Below are positions 28,101 through 43,100 of a DNA stretch of 64,000 nucleotides, in pieces (within the stretch, counting starts at the first letter, position 1; each line of letters starts with the position of its first letter). The DNA is from Agrypnia vestita. Lineage: Eukaryota > Arthropoda > Insecta > Trichoptera > Phryganeidae. The notes beneath the pieces were generated by a model. The model was not told the DNA's origin. It saw nothing but the letters and a program-made list of their open reading frames with translations, and did not search any database. The DNA is taken from the NCBI GenBank assembly GCA_016648135.1, contig JADDOH010011176.1, positions 35,964 to 99,963 of the forward strand, given 5' to 3'. A program made the translations under genes and the position numbers.

Positions 28101-31100
28101 TTGTCGTGGTGACAATAATTTAAAGTTCACAAAAATATCAAGATGTCACAAAACTACGCGTCAAACGATTTTATATTAAACATTTGGTCCATTAGATGTC
28201 GTCACAATCGTTCGGCATTTGGAAATTTCAAACATAAAAACACTATTAAAGACGATGCATAATGAATAAATTATTGGGTCGCTTCGAAAATAATAGCCGA
28301 CGATTTTAATACAACGTCATTTGGGACGTTTCTTATCAGGGAATTCGTTTGTTTTTGTTTGACAATTGTGAGTCCGATATATTTATTAATAATTTTATGC
28401 AGGTAGGTACTACATACTCCCTTTTTAATTGAAACAGGTTTCGCGCCTACTCCACGCGTCGGGCTCGAAAGTTAAACAATATATAAATCGTTAAAATTTC
28501 GAAAATCTAAAATTATATTATAATTATCAATTTCTTAAACGAACATTTATTAGACCATTTTTATCGTCGCCGCGAGTCTGCCTGCAAAGTTTCAGCTCGA
28601 TGGGAAAGGGATTAAAAATCGATCCAAAGTTTTTTCGCCAGACAAGCATACGCTACGAGTTAAAAGAAATGGAGTAAAAAAGTAACCCATAAAAACCAAG
28701 TTTTTACTATAGGTACTCCCTTTCTTTGTAAAATATAACAATAATTAAAGACGAATTAAAACATATAACATAATACTAAACTTACAGAAATTTAACATAT
28801 TTCTAAAATGTCAGATGTTTTGAGATGTCAAGATTTTGATAAATTCAATTATCAATCTCGTACCTTATGAATTTCCAGCGTCAAATGATTTAGTCAGAAT
28901 CAGATTTGAGTAATGTAGAATTCTTCAAAACTAAGCAGAAATCTAAAAGAAATAAATTATTATTTGATTTTTTCCCAAAAAACCCAATTTTGTGAACCAA
29001 TTGTTTTGTAAATTTTCGAAATTCGTAGTGATGTACCTATTATACCGACGGAGTAATTCAAATTTAGAAAATATTCCGCGACGTTATCGGGCCGCCGCGC
29101 CATTGCTAATCAAACATTTCTAATGATTCCAATTTGAAAAAACCAATAAAATTTCTAAAAATCCGAAATTATGCTATAATTATTTTTTTAACGAAAATTT
29201 GATAGATCTTCTTGATCGTCGCCACGAGTCTGCTTGCCAAGTTTCAGCTCGATTGGATCACGGGAAAAGGGTCAAAAATCGATCCAAAATTTTTGTTGAC
29301 GGCAAGCAAGCAGATGCCACGATTTAATATAAAGGGAGTTAAAAATAAGAATATTGCACAACATTTAATTAAGACCCAAATTATATTCTTGCTGTTTGCA
29401 TTTCTTAATTTCTTTTAAGGTTTTTTCTAACGTTTGTGAAGTCAACATACTTTCTTTTTTGTTCAAAGTATACGCCCTCCCAGCAGCAGTTTTTGGTTCT
29501 ACTTTTTGAAGTAATGTTTCGCCTGGCATAGTCAAAATTTCATTTAGTTGTGAATAGAAAAATGAAGCAACAGGTCCTTCCGGATATAAAAGAACTAACC
29601 TCGTACTCGCGTGTGTCATTAGTATTCTCAAGAATGCACGAAAACCACCACGATTGGTCGTACGCGATGGTGAAAAATCTCAATTCGATGTTCTGTAAAT
29701 TCGTTAACATTATGTAGTCAAATACTGTTTTTGGTGAACTATTTTAGTGGACTCATAATATTAATGATAATAGGGGAGGGGGGGGCATAGTGGGATAGCT
29801 ATGCGGGGCATAGTGGGACAGCTCGAACGAAAGCCGTGCAATGTTTCAAAGGGCTCGCTATATAATTGGTCGTCAGTCGGCACGTGACTTTCACGTGCGA
29901 TCCATGCCATTTCGACAGCCGTTTATGCTGTATAAAAAAAAGAATAAAAAACAGTATTTTCGTTAAAAAAAATACTTGAAATTAAACAGGAATTCTTTAT
30001 CGAACTCAATTATATATTGTGGTGTTTAATTTTTCGTTTTGAAGCAGTACCTTTTGGACTTCATAATTAAAAGTACAAGATTGTCTGTGAAAAAGTTTAT
30101 GTTTTGTTTTTCAAGTAACAATACATTTGTCCCGCTATGCCCCCACATAGGGGGCATAGCGGGGCAAATGCCATTTTACATTTATGTATTCACATATCGT
30201 AGATTTTTTATCGTAATCGTGAAAAACATATCCATAGTCGTTGGCAATGCATTAAACCATGATATTGAGTCAAAACTTGTTGTTTAATCATAATATTTTA
30301 TCTTGTAGGTTGAGTCTTAAGTATCCCACTATGCCCCCCCCCTGCCTTAACATTTATCTGATTTTCTGTGATAAAGCTGCTGGAGAATGCTGATTAAGCC
30401 TGCGCCATGCGTATAATTAATGCATAAGTTACCGGCATTTTAGATATTGAACCACTTTTGAGGTTCCGCGGCCAAGACAACCTTTTCCTACCTCTCCTCT
30501 GATACCTTCATCTTCCCCTGTGGGTGATTTATGTGAGATCATATTTCTCATTGCAGAGAAAGCGTTTCCTTGGTTTAAAGTTGTTATTAAGATTCTCTCG
30601 GCGTATATTCAAGAACGTATTCTCATTGTGAAGTTGCAGTTTTATCAGAACAAAGTTCTGTGAAATTTATAAACAAATTAATTAATCAATTAGAAAGACG
30701 TACAGAAAAATCAGGATTTGATTTTTCTGTGTCTTTCTAATTGATTAATTAATTTGGTTTTGGTTCTCTTGGCTTATTCACGCGACTTAATACTTCTTGA
30801 TAAGTAATGTCAACAAAGGATGTCTTTATAATATGTCGGTAGAGCCACAAATGCCTCCTGATTTGTATTATTGCGACTTCAAATCCGTATAGCAGCACGG
30901 ATATGACAGCATTTTATTTCCCAACGTCGGGTCGTCAGACTCACGCGGCCACCTGTAATAATGTTTAATTGAATTTGAAGGTTAAAATCGGCCATTATTT
31001 CGAAACTACCCAAAATTCAAAGCGAAACTAGTGATGCGCGGTCGTTTCCTGCGTTCAGATGCGTCATGTGTCGTTTAGTGATGTCAAAAATGTTAATCTC

Positions 31101-34100
31101 TGCGATAGCCCATTATATTAGAATAACAATTAGACTTTTAATGACTTCTGTTGAGCTTTCCTTGACAAAATATACTATTCATCGGGTGACTCCACCGCAT
31201 CTGGCGGCCTTGGCATTTAAATACGCGTGGAAACTACTTTTTACTGCTTCCAGGGAAATGAAAAATTACAAATAAAAAATATCAAATACTCGGTGAATGA
31301 ATCACGCGTGGCAACGTGACGGATAGAAAAATCTTAGTATTCTAACTAACTTTATTTCCTTGTCCACAATTTCGCAATAGGTACCTACGCCTGGTGGCCA
31401 ATGCGTCATCATTAATTTAAAAAATACTACGACCTTATAAATTTTGAAACAATTCGGAAAAAGTTAAAGTAAATACACTTAAAAAGTGTATTGTCTTAGT
31501 AAATAAGCCGTGCTTTATTACAAGAAGACGTTTTTAATTGAGAGACTCGGTTTGAAACAAATTTTTTTTAAAAGTAACCCATAAAAACTAAGTTTTTATT
31601 ATACTCCCTTTCTCATTTACTAGTTGAAACATTTTTTTTCGCTTAACCTACGCGTTGGGCTTCGGTTGGGCGACGCTACGAAAGGGAGTAATAAAAAATT
31701 TACAAAAATCCAAACTTATACTATAATCAGGTTTTGCGTCTACCAGACGCGTTGAAATATTTTCATACAACTTAATAAGTTGTATGAAAAAAACCATTAA
31801 AAATTTGAACAATCCAAAATTTTTTTTTTTTTTTAACGAAAATTTGATCGTCGCCACGAGTCTCCTTGCAAAGTTTCAGCTCGATTGGATTACAGGAAAG
31901 GGGTGTAAAATGGATCCAAAGTTTTTTCGTCAGACAAGATGACAAGCAGACGCCATGAGTTAATATAAAGGGAGTAAAAATACGTATTGTCTGTTAGGGG
32001 ATTTAATCGTGCAAGAAAAATGTCACCAGATTTTAGAAACGGAAAGAATAACATGTGATCGAGGATTTCACTAACAGTAGGTAATTGGAAATTACTACAA
32101 GAGTCTGCAATAAACTACTAGATCCGCGAAATATCTAGAAACCCGAAAATGTGTAGGTACAAGTGGAACGACATCATCGAGTAAATCGGTTATTTTTGAC
32201 GGCGAAGAAAAATCGCAGAAAGATCGAAACAGACAGCGACGGGCGATTTCATTGCGGATATTTGACAAATAATATTGTTTCTACCGACGTGTGAGAAGTA
32301 TACAACCAGAGCGAGAAGAACGACGTGAATCAGAATTTACAGATACAAGTGGAAGATTCTCGAGTGGCTAGTGCCAGGTCTAGTGCGAATTACAGAATAG
32401 ATCTCCAGTTAGATTCATGTTCAGTAGTTTTAAAACTAGTTAGTTAATAAAACTATAATTCATTTCAGGTGATTGATTTGTCTCGCACCGCAACAATCCC
32501 GTGACAATAAGTTAACTTCAGCATAAATGTGTCTTAGACAAACGCGAGAAATGACATTCTTCCGCTGCGACCCATTCCCTTCTCCAAAAGAACTACTTTA
32601 GTTCATACCTTTACATATTTTATATTTTGTATTCCTACTAAAATTGCAAAAATGATTCAAGACCTTAATGATGCATTGAAACATTTCGCCTTAAAAATTA
32701 ATTACGCACAATAAGGAAATATTGGTAAAATTTGTTTCACATGGACGAAATACACGATGCCCTGCAAGTCTAAATAATTCCAAATAATTCATAACTAATT
32801 GATTCTCCTGAAATCATCAGCTTGCTAGCTTTCCACGTCCCGTTCTGACCTACCAGACATAAGTACCTCTTTTCCCTTTCAATTTATCAAGCCAACAATA
32901 GGAAATCCTCTCCCATTCCACGCATATGCTCAGATTATAATTACCTCTTAAATTCAATAGATATTTTTAACACTAAATATGAAGAATATCGTCTTATGTG
33001 AAGTAGATACTAGAAACTCGTCGCCCTCCCTGATTATGTATATTATATACATCACGAGCCCTTTTATGTCTATGTTAAAGTTAAATTTAGAACAATCGGT
33101 TAAATGATGTTATATCTGTCATTTTCAAATTGACTTATCTATGGTTATGTCCTATTTATGTTATCCTTTAATTGTGGGAGACATTTTAACTATTTTTTGT
33201 ATTTCATCTTATCAAGCAATTGTGTCTCCCTGTTGGATGACCGAATTAAATTAAATAAAATTAAAAAAAAGTCTAGGAGGCTCAATGGCTTTCCCCCGTA
33301 TATAATATGACTAACAGGAGAAAGCAATAATACAAAACAAAATAGACGTAATTTCCAGAAAGAGGGGACAGAGAGAGTAGGATAGTGAAGATGTGAATGG
33401 GATTTTAGGATATTCTAGACTCTAGAGTCTAGAGGAACAGTGTGTAGAGCAGTGTTTCCCAAACTATGGGTTGCGACCCACTGGTGGGTCGCAGTCACAA
33501 CACCGCGCTACACGTCTCGTCCGGGTCATGTCATGTTTATAATAGAAAACGAAGTGCAATTGGATATCAATGTAGTGTCTGCAATTTTCACTCATTTAAC
33601 AGAGTTGAAAAATAACTTTAACGCATACTTCGAAGGAGAGATGAAAAAGTTCGACAGGATAAACTAGATTTGTATTACATTTCAAGACAACACACCAGCA
33701 GAAATGTCAATAAAAGCGAGTGAAGAGCTTATTGATTTATCGGAAGATACGTCGCTGAAAAATACTTTTAATCGCAAGCAATTAGCAAAATTCTGACTTT
33801 AAGTTGCTGATATTTATGCCTACTTTTCTGACGAAGCCACGGATGTGAAGCGAGATTTTTTTTGCCATGGTTTCTAATAAGACTAAATACAAAAATAAAT
33901 CGGACATATCGAATTCACCGCGATTAAAAGTGACTAAAATTGAAGTCGACGCTAATGCTGTTACGACAAGAAGTAGGCAACAAATGTATCCTTCTCATTA
34001 AAATATCACATATTAATATTTTTCGTAATGAAAAATTTCGATTATATTTAGACGTTTTTCTTTTTTCTTAACTGAACAGTCTTTCACGCACTTACAAAAT

Positions 34101-37100
34101 GTATTGGGAAAATGTAAGGCAGGAGAGGTGGGTCCCGAAAATTTAATTTAATTAATTTGGTGGGTCGCGGTCCCGTCAACTTTGGGAACCGCTGGTGTAG
34201 AGTATGAAATTGAATAATACAGAAATGAAGCTTGTGGGAAGTAACTCGAAAAGTAGTAAGAGTGAACTAGAAAATACTAAATACTTAGGACTCAACATAG
34301 ACTCAACTCAACTCAACATAGTTCGCTATTAATGTATGTTAAAGTAAATTTTTAAATTTTTAAATTTTTAAATTCAGTGGAAAATTTTTAAGATTGTTTT
34401 GCTGTTAACTTTTCCCAAAACAAAATAAATAAATAAATTAACACACAAATACACACACTCACACAAACTCACTATTGGACATGTTTTTTCTTATTTTTTA
34501 TCGATTGTATATATGTGTTTTCTTGTAATTGGCCCAAAACTCTGTACATCAATTATTGTTTTTTTTCAAGATTGATTAATTATATGGCTGTAAGAAAACC
34601 AATAAATGAAAATAAAATAAAATAAAATAGACAAACATCTCAAACGGACCTTACAAATAGACAAAGTAATTGACTCACTGACAAAACTGACCAGCCTATT
34701 CCACAAAATACACGAAATCACACCAAAGACTGTAAAAATTCTGATGTACCAGGCATACTTCAAGAGTAGAAAAGGATATTTGATACCCTTCTGGGGAACC
34801 GGAAACAAAACTAACCTAAACAGACTCCAACGACAGCAAAACAAAATACTAAAAATGGTCTATGATCTGAAATACCGGACACCAACTGAAACTGTATACC
34901 ATATAACACAACAATTAAACATTGAAAGCATTACAAAAATCGAAACACGTAAAATCATTGACAGACTAGCAATTGGCGAAATACAAGACAAAGACATAAA
35001 ATTACACAAAATACACGAAAAACACCAACAAAACACTAGAATGGCTCAAAACTATCACATAACACATGCCAAAATAAAAACAGGACAATCCCAACTAATT
35101 TGCAGCGGATTAAAACTATACAACGACCTGCCACAACAGACCAAACAACTGACCACTGACAAATTCAAAACAGATGTGATAAAAATGCTAAAACTCGGCC
35201 AACTATAAAAAATGACTTTGTATCTTAATTATATTATTATTATTTCTTATATTGAATTATGTAAAAATGTTATCCATAAACCTTTTAGGTTTCCATTATA
35301 TTTTAAATAAAAAATAAAAAAAAGAGTACACCTATCCTAGGTGGAGTACGGCATGCGGCAAGGCTTGGGAGGCGTGGCGGCCTGGTCGGTGGACCTGGAC
35401 GACTTCAGCAACACCTGTTGCTCCGAGTCCTACCCGCTGCTGCGCGCCGCGGCCCGCGCGCTGCGCCGGCTGGGGACACCGCCCCCTCCCGCGGGCTCCA
35501 CCCCCTGCGCGCGCCCCGACCCGCCCAGCACCCCGGCGCCGCCCGTGCTGACCACCGTGTTCGATTCGGGTTAGTAAATAATCATTAAATTTCGAGAGGT
35601 CTTGTGAGAACAAACCACCACATTCACTCGTCGTTGCCCGAGTTACATAGACTTGGCAATGAATACAACAAATTTAAGAATGTTCTTAGGTTTTCACGGT
35701 CACTCAGAATCTTCAAGTTTGTGTTTACTGGGGTATTATGCCGTGTTGTTACGACTTTTCGGGCCAACTTGTCTCAACACATCAGCCCTGATGATGGACC
35801 CTGCAATGGGATCCAAAACGTCGGCCCGAAAGGTCGTAACAACACGGCATAATACCTCAGTAAACACAAACTTGAAGATACAACAAATTTGTTGGCATAT
35901 TTCATAAAAGCTTGACAACATTTAAGGGAAATCTCCCGTCTATTTTGTGATGTTGATAGTTTTTGATTAAAAAAATATTAATTTTAAAAAAGTGATAAAC
36001 TTTGCATAAAACGCCTTGTTTTATTTTTTAACACCAACCGATTTCGAAACGGCAATATTTTCGTCAGGATGGAGTTGTCTGTCTGTCCTCACGAAGATAC
36101 GGTGGTACCGAAACGGACTCAGTTTTGAGTTTTTTGGATTTTTAAATTAATAAAATTGCTTGACTTTTTCTTATTTGAAAATTTAAATTACTTATTGATG
36201 AATAATTTATACGACGTCTCATCCCATAAATACATAACCACCAATCTAGGTTACACACACATGCACACAACGTAGCGAGTCTGCTGCGTAGACAAAACTG
36301 AGGCACAGCAGTGTACACGAGTCATCGACACAGGTCGATGCCCCGAGCCCCGTCCCCGCATGCATACAGCCAGACTTCAAGAGAGTTCTTTGTTCCCAAA
36401 ACATATAAAAATAGCCAACGCCCTGCACGGGCATGTCAGTCTCTCAACTACCCCCGGCGTAGGCCGGAGGCCCTGTTCCGTCGAGTCTTTATCATTGTCT
36501 TTATTATCGTAATTATTTATAACTTGTAATTTTTTTCTAAATAAATTAAACAAATATTCCACGACTTTGGAGAATTTCCGTTACATAACGGGTGGTGACC
36601 ATAAAGCAACCTTATCCTCATCATCATCATTGGTGATTAACGACGCCTACCTTTACCCCCAAATTTATAGTTTAAATTACTTCTTGAAGAATAAACCGAA
36701 TGCTGAACGTTCATTTTGAATATATCGTTTCCTTGAACAACCCCGCCACAATCCAAAATGTCACGTATGAGTAAATCGCATTTGAATTCTTAATTTTAAT
36801 TTTATTTCTTTTTCTCAACGTTGATTAAAGCTTAAATGGACCAATCCATCTGGATAGTGCGTACATAATATATGCTTTTTGAATATCTACATGATTTACA
36901 GCCATATTTAAATTGTTAGAATTCTATTATTGAACCGCGAAAGCGACCCATTAGTTTTTGCGTCCATACATGTATTATGCTTTTATGTTGGTAACCACAG
37001 AAACAGGTTCGATTTTCTTAAATAAAAATAAAACATTTTGGCCACCAACTTTCTTTTTACTGGTCGCATTTATATAGGATTTCAATAGCTTAAACCTTCT

Positions 37101-40100
37101 CCGAATAATCATGCAAAAAGCCGCGCGTAAATCAGTAGTTTTTGAGTACCTATACAGGGTTATTTGGAAAACATTAATAACCTCGCAGGGCTATATTCCT
37201 CCCTTGATTATGAGTTGAAAATGTAAGTCAGAAATATTGAAAAAAAAGTACAAACTTTGATGTTGCATATCTCCATAACTATTGATATTAGGTCATAATA
37301 GCTTGAACATTTTCGACTCATAATCAAGGCAGGAATATAGTCCTTCGAGGTTATTAATGTTTTCCAAATAACCTTTGTATAGAAGACACACATACGAACA
37401 TTGCCTTCTGTATATATAAATGGATATAACGTTTCTTTTGTGGAATAATTTCTACGCTGTCTACAGGAGCGGCAAACATACCGTCGACCACTTCATCCTC
37501 TTCGACCCCCTGGTGGTCGCCTCCGTCTTCCACCACTGCTCCGACTACGAAAGCGACGACTTGGTGGTCGCCACCCTCTTCCACCACCGTCGCGACTACT
37601 AAAGCGCCTACCACCACCACTACTACTACAACCAGAGCTCCGACCACGACTACCACAGCCAGACCTCCGCCTACAACTCCAGCTGCAACTACTCCTGCAA
37701 GTAAGTGAAATAATTTTCCCAATATTCTTTCAAGTCCTCGGCTACTTTGTTAATTTTCATATTGTTTATTTGCTAGGACTGGCTTAATTTTCTGAAATTT
37801 CGTCTTCTTCTTTCCTGATTCATTTCAATACGTGCTGTCCAATGCAATGTCCAAAAGAAATTAATTCAATCACACTAATTTCGAATGTACTGAAATCGAG
37901 ATTTTATAACATAACCTATAAATTTATATGAAACATTATTTTGAAAGGGATAATAGAAATATGTCTACCGAGGCAAAACTAGCGGTACATAATGGAGTTC
38001 TGGTACCGACACTGATATATGGGAGTGAAGCCTGGAGCTGGCAAAAGAGGAACGAAAGTAGATTGAATGCAGTGGAAATGAGATCCCTTAGACGTATGTG
38101 TAGCAAATCCATGTATGATAGAGTAAAGAATGAAGATATTAGAAATGAATGTAAAGCTGATCGTAGCATAATCCATCGAATTAAAACAGAGTCGCTCAGG
38201 TGGTTTGGGCATGTTGAGCGAATGAATGAGGAAAGAATGGTGAGAAAGATATATAATGCAAGTGTTGACGGCGCCAGAAAGAGAGAGCTATCGCGGAAGA
38301 CGTGGCATGACCAGATTAACCAGATACCGGAAGATGGTTCCGTTAGAAGCCTCAACAACCGTCGAGCTTGCATGCGAAGATGTATGAATGTGGATGAGGC
38401 GAGAGTTGTATATCAGGACAGAAGAGTATGGCGCTCCACGGGGAAACTGCGTGATAATAAGTTAGTTAGATACATAAAATACTTGGTGTCTGCAATCAAA
38501 ACATTTTTTTTTTGTTTTTGGATATTGCTGCCTTTGCTTTTATACCCCACGTATAGCGTATCAGTTGCACCCTTGCCTGGACCCTGGAAATTAACGAAAA
38601 CGTTTTCATTTCGTCGCATCATTGTTTCTAGTGACGATTATACTAGCAGCTGAGAGGGCACCATGTGCCTCCCGACACAAATACCTTCGGTAAGACATCC
38701 GCTAGATGTCGCATAATTGTGGCCTCGATTAGTTTTAGCCCTTGGTCCCCCTGGTTCTCTCAACACCATCCACCGTTGTCCAAAAAGTTAAAAACTATTA
38801 TTAATAAACGGTAAATTATTTCAGAGGAAACAGAGCAGTGCTTAGCCGGCTCCTACAGTCCTGATCCGGGTAGCTGCACCACCTACCTGCAGTGCTCGGG
38901 AGGGGAGAACAGGAAGCAGTCCTGCGCCCCCGGGTTGCACTGGAACGCCCAGGCCAACCTCTGCGATTGGCCAGCAACAGCCAAGTGCCAGTCTGACTCA
39001 GGTAAACGATGTCGGATATCGCAGACACCGCGAATATTGCATGCGAGATAAGTGTGCAGAACAAAACTAGAAGATTAAAAATAATGAAATATAGACTCTT
39101 TTAACCTAACGTAACTGACCCACCAATAATGTTGGAAATTTTATGAAACAATCCATGAAAAAGTTTATCTTCTACAGTGGAACAAAAATTGTTGAAAAAC
39201 GTCTAATTTTATAATAAAAAACTTATTTTTATAAAATTTGATGTTTTTCAATCATTTTTTTCCACTGCCGAAGATAAACCTGTATCTTGTCTTGGCTAAT
39301 TTCAACTGTTAAAGTGTTTTTAAAAATATATAAATGAATTAATAAACACGTAATATAATAAATGTGACAAAGGTCTAAAAATGGATTATTAAAGTGTTTT
39401 TATTTTTGTATTTGATTAGAAATTAGGTAGCGTTAGATCATATATGTTGGGTCCATATAATTTTTTTTTTCTATTGTTAACGATTTTCAATTAGTGTTAA
39501 GTTCATATGGTCTCAGTTCCTAAATTATATTGTATAATTTAGACCATATAAAAGAATTGAAAGAATGTCGTTTGTCTTGATTTTGAGAAGCCGATAATAT
39601 ATGCAGAAAAATTTGGTGACTACACGAAAAACTGCGAATATTATTCACAAATCAACAAAATATTCCAAGAACGAATTTCAGATGATCAAGATGATATCTG
39701 ACGTTTTAATTACGTTGACTCGTGCTCTCTTTTGCAGCTTTTCTAGAAACTACTTCGTAAAAGGAAATAACCGTTACATTATTACAATCTTCCAGCCGGT
39801 CCCGCGAAGCCTGCGAGGAAGCCCTCGGCCTCCACGGCCGCTCAGCCCCCGTCCGGCGCCCCCACCAGCGCCAGGCCGAGCAGGAGGCCCACCACCCCCG
39901 CCCCCTCAGCTGCGCCGGCGACCCCCAAGCCGAGCAGAAAGCCCAACAGAAGGCCCCAAAAAGTAACACTTGCGACAGATATACAAAAAATACTGCCAAG
40001 AATTTATTTTTGAATGATACCACAAATAAAATGATAAAAATCTTGTAAAAATATTTTTTTCAATTGTCGCAAGGTCTTTATCATTTTATTCGACTTTTAT

Positions 40101-43100
40101 TAAAATGAATGAATTTTTGTAATCGATATAAGTTACTGTACAATTTTTTTCAAAAAATAAGTCAAAAATATTGAAAAAAAATGCAAATTTTGATTTTTCA
40201 TATCTTCGTTGATGCTAGGTCATGGTTGTTTGAACATTTTCGACTCATTATCAAAGCGAATCCACCTGTAAAGTTTTCGCAAATGAGACACCCTGTACGT
40301 ATGTGTTTATATATATAGCATTAACGCACATACTGCTTGTATTTTATTTGTTTGCGCATCTGCATCGATCGATGAAATCAACTGTTTCAATTATTGTCCT
40401 GGTCACGTTTACGCATTTGTAAAACACGTTTCACATAGTGAAAAAAAAAATCAATATATTATTTTCAAAATAGTGTTTCATAAGTGTTCCTCATTATCAT
40501 TTCTTGACCTCGAATCCCTGAATTAATGCAAGCTTATATATTTACACATCAATCCCCGTGTCCCGTCACTCGTATGTATTTAAAATATTTTTTAATCTAA
40601 TTAATAGACTGTAAAATTGTAGATATTTGATTGATTTCAAAAACGCACTGAACACAAAATCCCAGTCGATGGCGTGTTCGCAATTTTTCCAAATTTGTTT
40701 ACCATTACATTATAGTCAATTATGCCACTTTCATTTTCTGGTTCATATTATGCGACCGAACCCAACATTACTTAAATACATTAATCGATAGTCTTCTGTA
40801 CTTTTGCATAAAACCACTTCCCAACTTACCATATTTGTGTGACATAGTAATTGGCGACAGTCACTAATGTAACATAGTAACATTAATGGTAAGCTCGCAT
40901 TAGGATACACAGAAATATAATCATAATCTACATTTCCTTATCCTAGGAGAGTCGCTATATTTTTGTGGTCGCTCTTCTGTCATTTGCGGGTCATTAACAA
41001 GCCATCTTAATTAAGACTTTTTAATATATAGAAATTGCGGCTCCGTTCCGATGTTTTCCATTATGGTCATTCGATCCAAGAGCTAATTAATTCTAAAAGA
41101 ACTAAATAATTCCCTTAAGGTGACTCATTTCGGTAGCCGGGATTCTCACTCTTCATTAGAATTGTGACATTTGGTGACCATATATTAAAATAGGCCTAAA
41201 TACAGATTTAAACATGGTCCGTTTGGAATTGACACTTAGATTTATGTATCACTGAACGCAAAACACCACTGCCAAATCTGATTCTTCAATGAATTTAGAG
41301 TCATCTAGTCTCTTCCGTCGCTGGAGAATCCCACTCCTAGGTATTTGAATTTATCAACGTGCTTTAGATGCTCCCCTTGGATACTGATGATGCACTGCTC
41401 CTGGATTCTTCCTTAAAACCATTACCTCCATATTTGTAGCGCTAACCTTCAACCCTCTGGTCTCGAGAAATTTTCGATCGATTAAAATTTTCATTTTCAC
41501 GTGTTTTCTTTCAGTCGTGCGTCAACGGCGCGTATTACGCCCACCAAGAGTGCTCCAAGTTCAACATCTGCGTGAACGGAATCCTGTTGACGCAGTCCTG
41601 CGCCCCCGGGGAGGGCTGGAGCTCCGGCCTGTCCATCTGCGCCCCCGGGCTCTGCAAAGCCCGCCGCCCCGCCAAGATAAGGCCGAAGATTAAGAAGACG
41701 TCCCCGATTTTGCGTGAGTAGTATACGGTGGCCCATCGGGCACGCCGCATTTAAGTTTCCCACCATTATTTGGATATTTGATTTGGTAATCTTCATGTTT
41801 GATATTTGTTGTTTAATTTTATCGAGGTAACTAAAAATGGATATTTTCTCTAAAGACATTCACCTCCATCCATACAGAATTCAATTAACTAAGGAGCTCA
41901 AGCCACAAGACTATTTGCAACAGAGACAATTCGCTAATTGGATGATGGAACAGTGAATGACATTTTTCATTAAAACATCATACCTATTGGCATTTTAATT
42001 TGGGTGGTTTTGTTAATAAGCAGGATTGTCAAATTTGGGGTACAGAAGTCTCTCGTGTAATTTTTCGAAATGCTAGCTTTGATTGTTGGCCGCTCTAATG
42101 TTTTATGAAGAACAGCGTTTTATGAAGACCAATGTTTATAAAATATGATGTTTCATTTTTTTTTTTTTACTGTTTGATAATGGCCTTACAAGCCGAAACA
42201 GCTGTAACACATAAAAATACTTAACCCGTAGAACTTAATAATAATATTTATTAAAATTTAATTTATTTTAAATTTCGCTAAAAATAAATCATGTTTCATA
42301 TTTAATATCAACTTGTCCACTTCATAAATCAATAAAACCTGCCCAATTAAATAGTAATATACTGTGTTTCATTTAAAAATTAAATCCGGCGTATCTGATG
42401 GGACACCCTTCAGAATTAATAATTTTAAAAAAATAACCTATATTTTAGCTTGTATGAAGGTTACATTAACTGACATAACCGTTACCGTATAGTGCACCAT
42501 GATTATTTTCATTTTTAAATAAATCAAACTTTGTACTTCCTGTTGAATTATATTTTTGGCACCTGTGACCTGTGAGTGGATTAGAAGTGTTCGATGGGAC
42601 CTTACATTACAGAAATGAATTTAAGAGATTCATAATCATAATGAAAAAAAAACTAACTAACCATCACGTCGTTTCCCGCAGGGGTAGGCAGAGAGAATTG
42701 AACGCCACACTCTTGTATCCTGGCACACCACTTGGTTCGGCCACATTCATACATCTTCTCATACAAGTTCTACGGTTGTTGCGGCTTTAAACGGGGCCAT
42801 CCTCAAACACTTGTTGTATCTGATCGTGCCAGGTCTTTCACGGATGCCCTCTATTTCTGTTGCCTTCAACACTCGTCTCATATATTTTCTTAACCATCCT
42901 TTCCTCGTTCATACGTTCCACATGACCAAACCATCTTGGCACTCCTTTCTTTATTCTATCTACCACACTACAGCCAGCGTTGCATTCACGTCTAATTTGT
43001 TCATTCCTTACTCTATCAACCAAAGATTTTCCACACAAGCGTCTTAGTGACCGCATTTCTACCGCATTCAGTCTACTTTCATTCTTCTTTTGCCAATTCC

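Noticed and set aside
34744..35208. Host gene of 154 residues
   Set aside because: Sequence is the C-terminus of a LINE reverse transcriptase, followed by a retroposon-type tail.
37354..37722. Antisense Val-rich frame over the linker exon
   Set aside because: It is the shadow of the Thr/Pro-coding repeats; no start context or motif.
37928..38653. Host gene of 241 residues
   Set aside because: RTE reverse-transcriptase C-terminus, with two other copies in this window.
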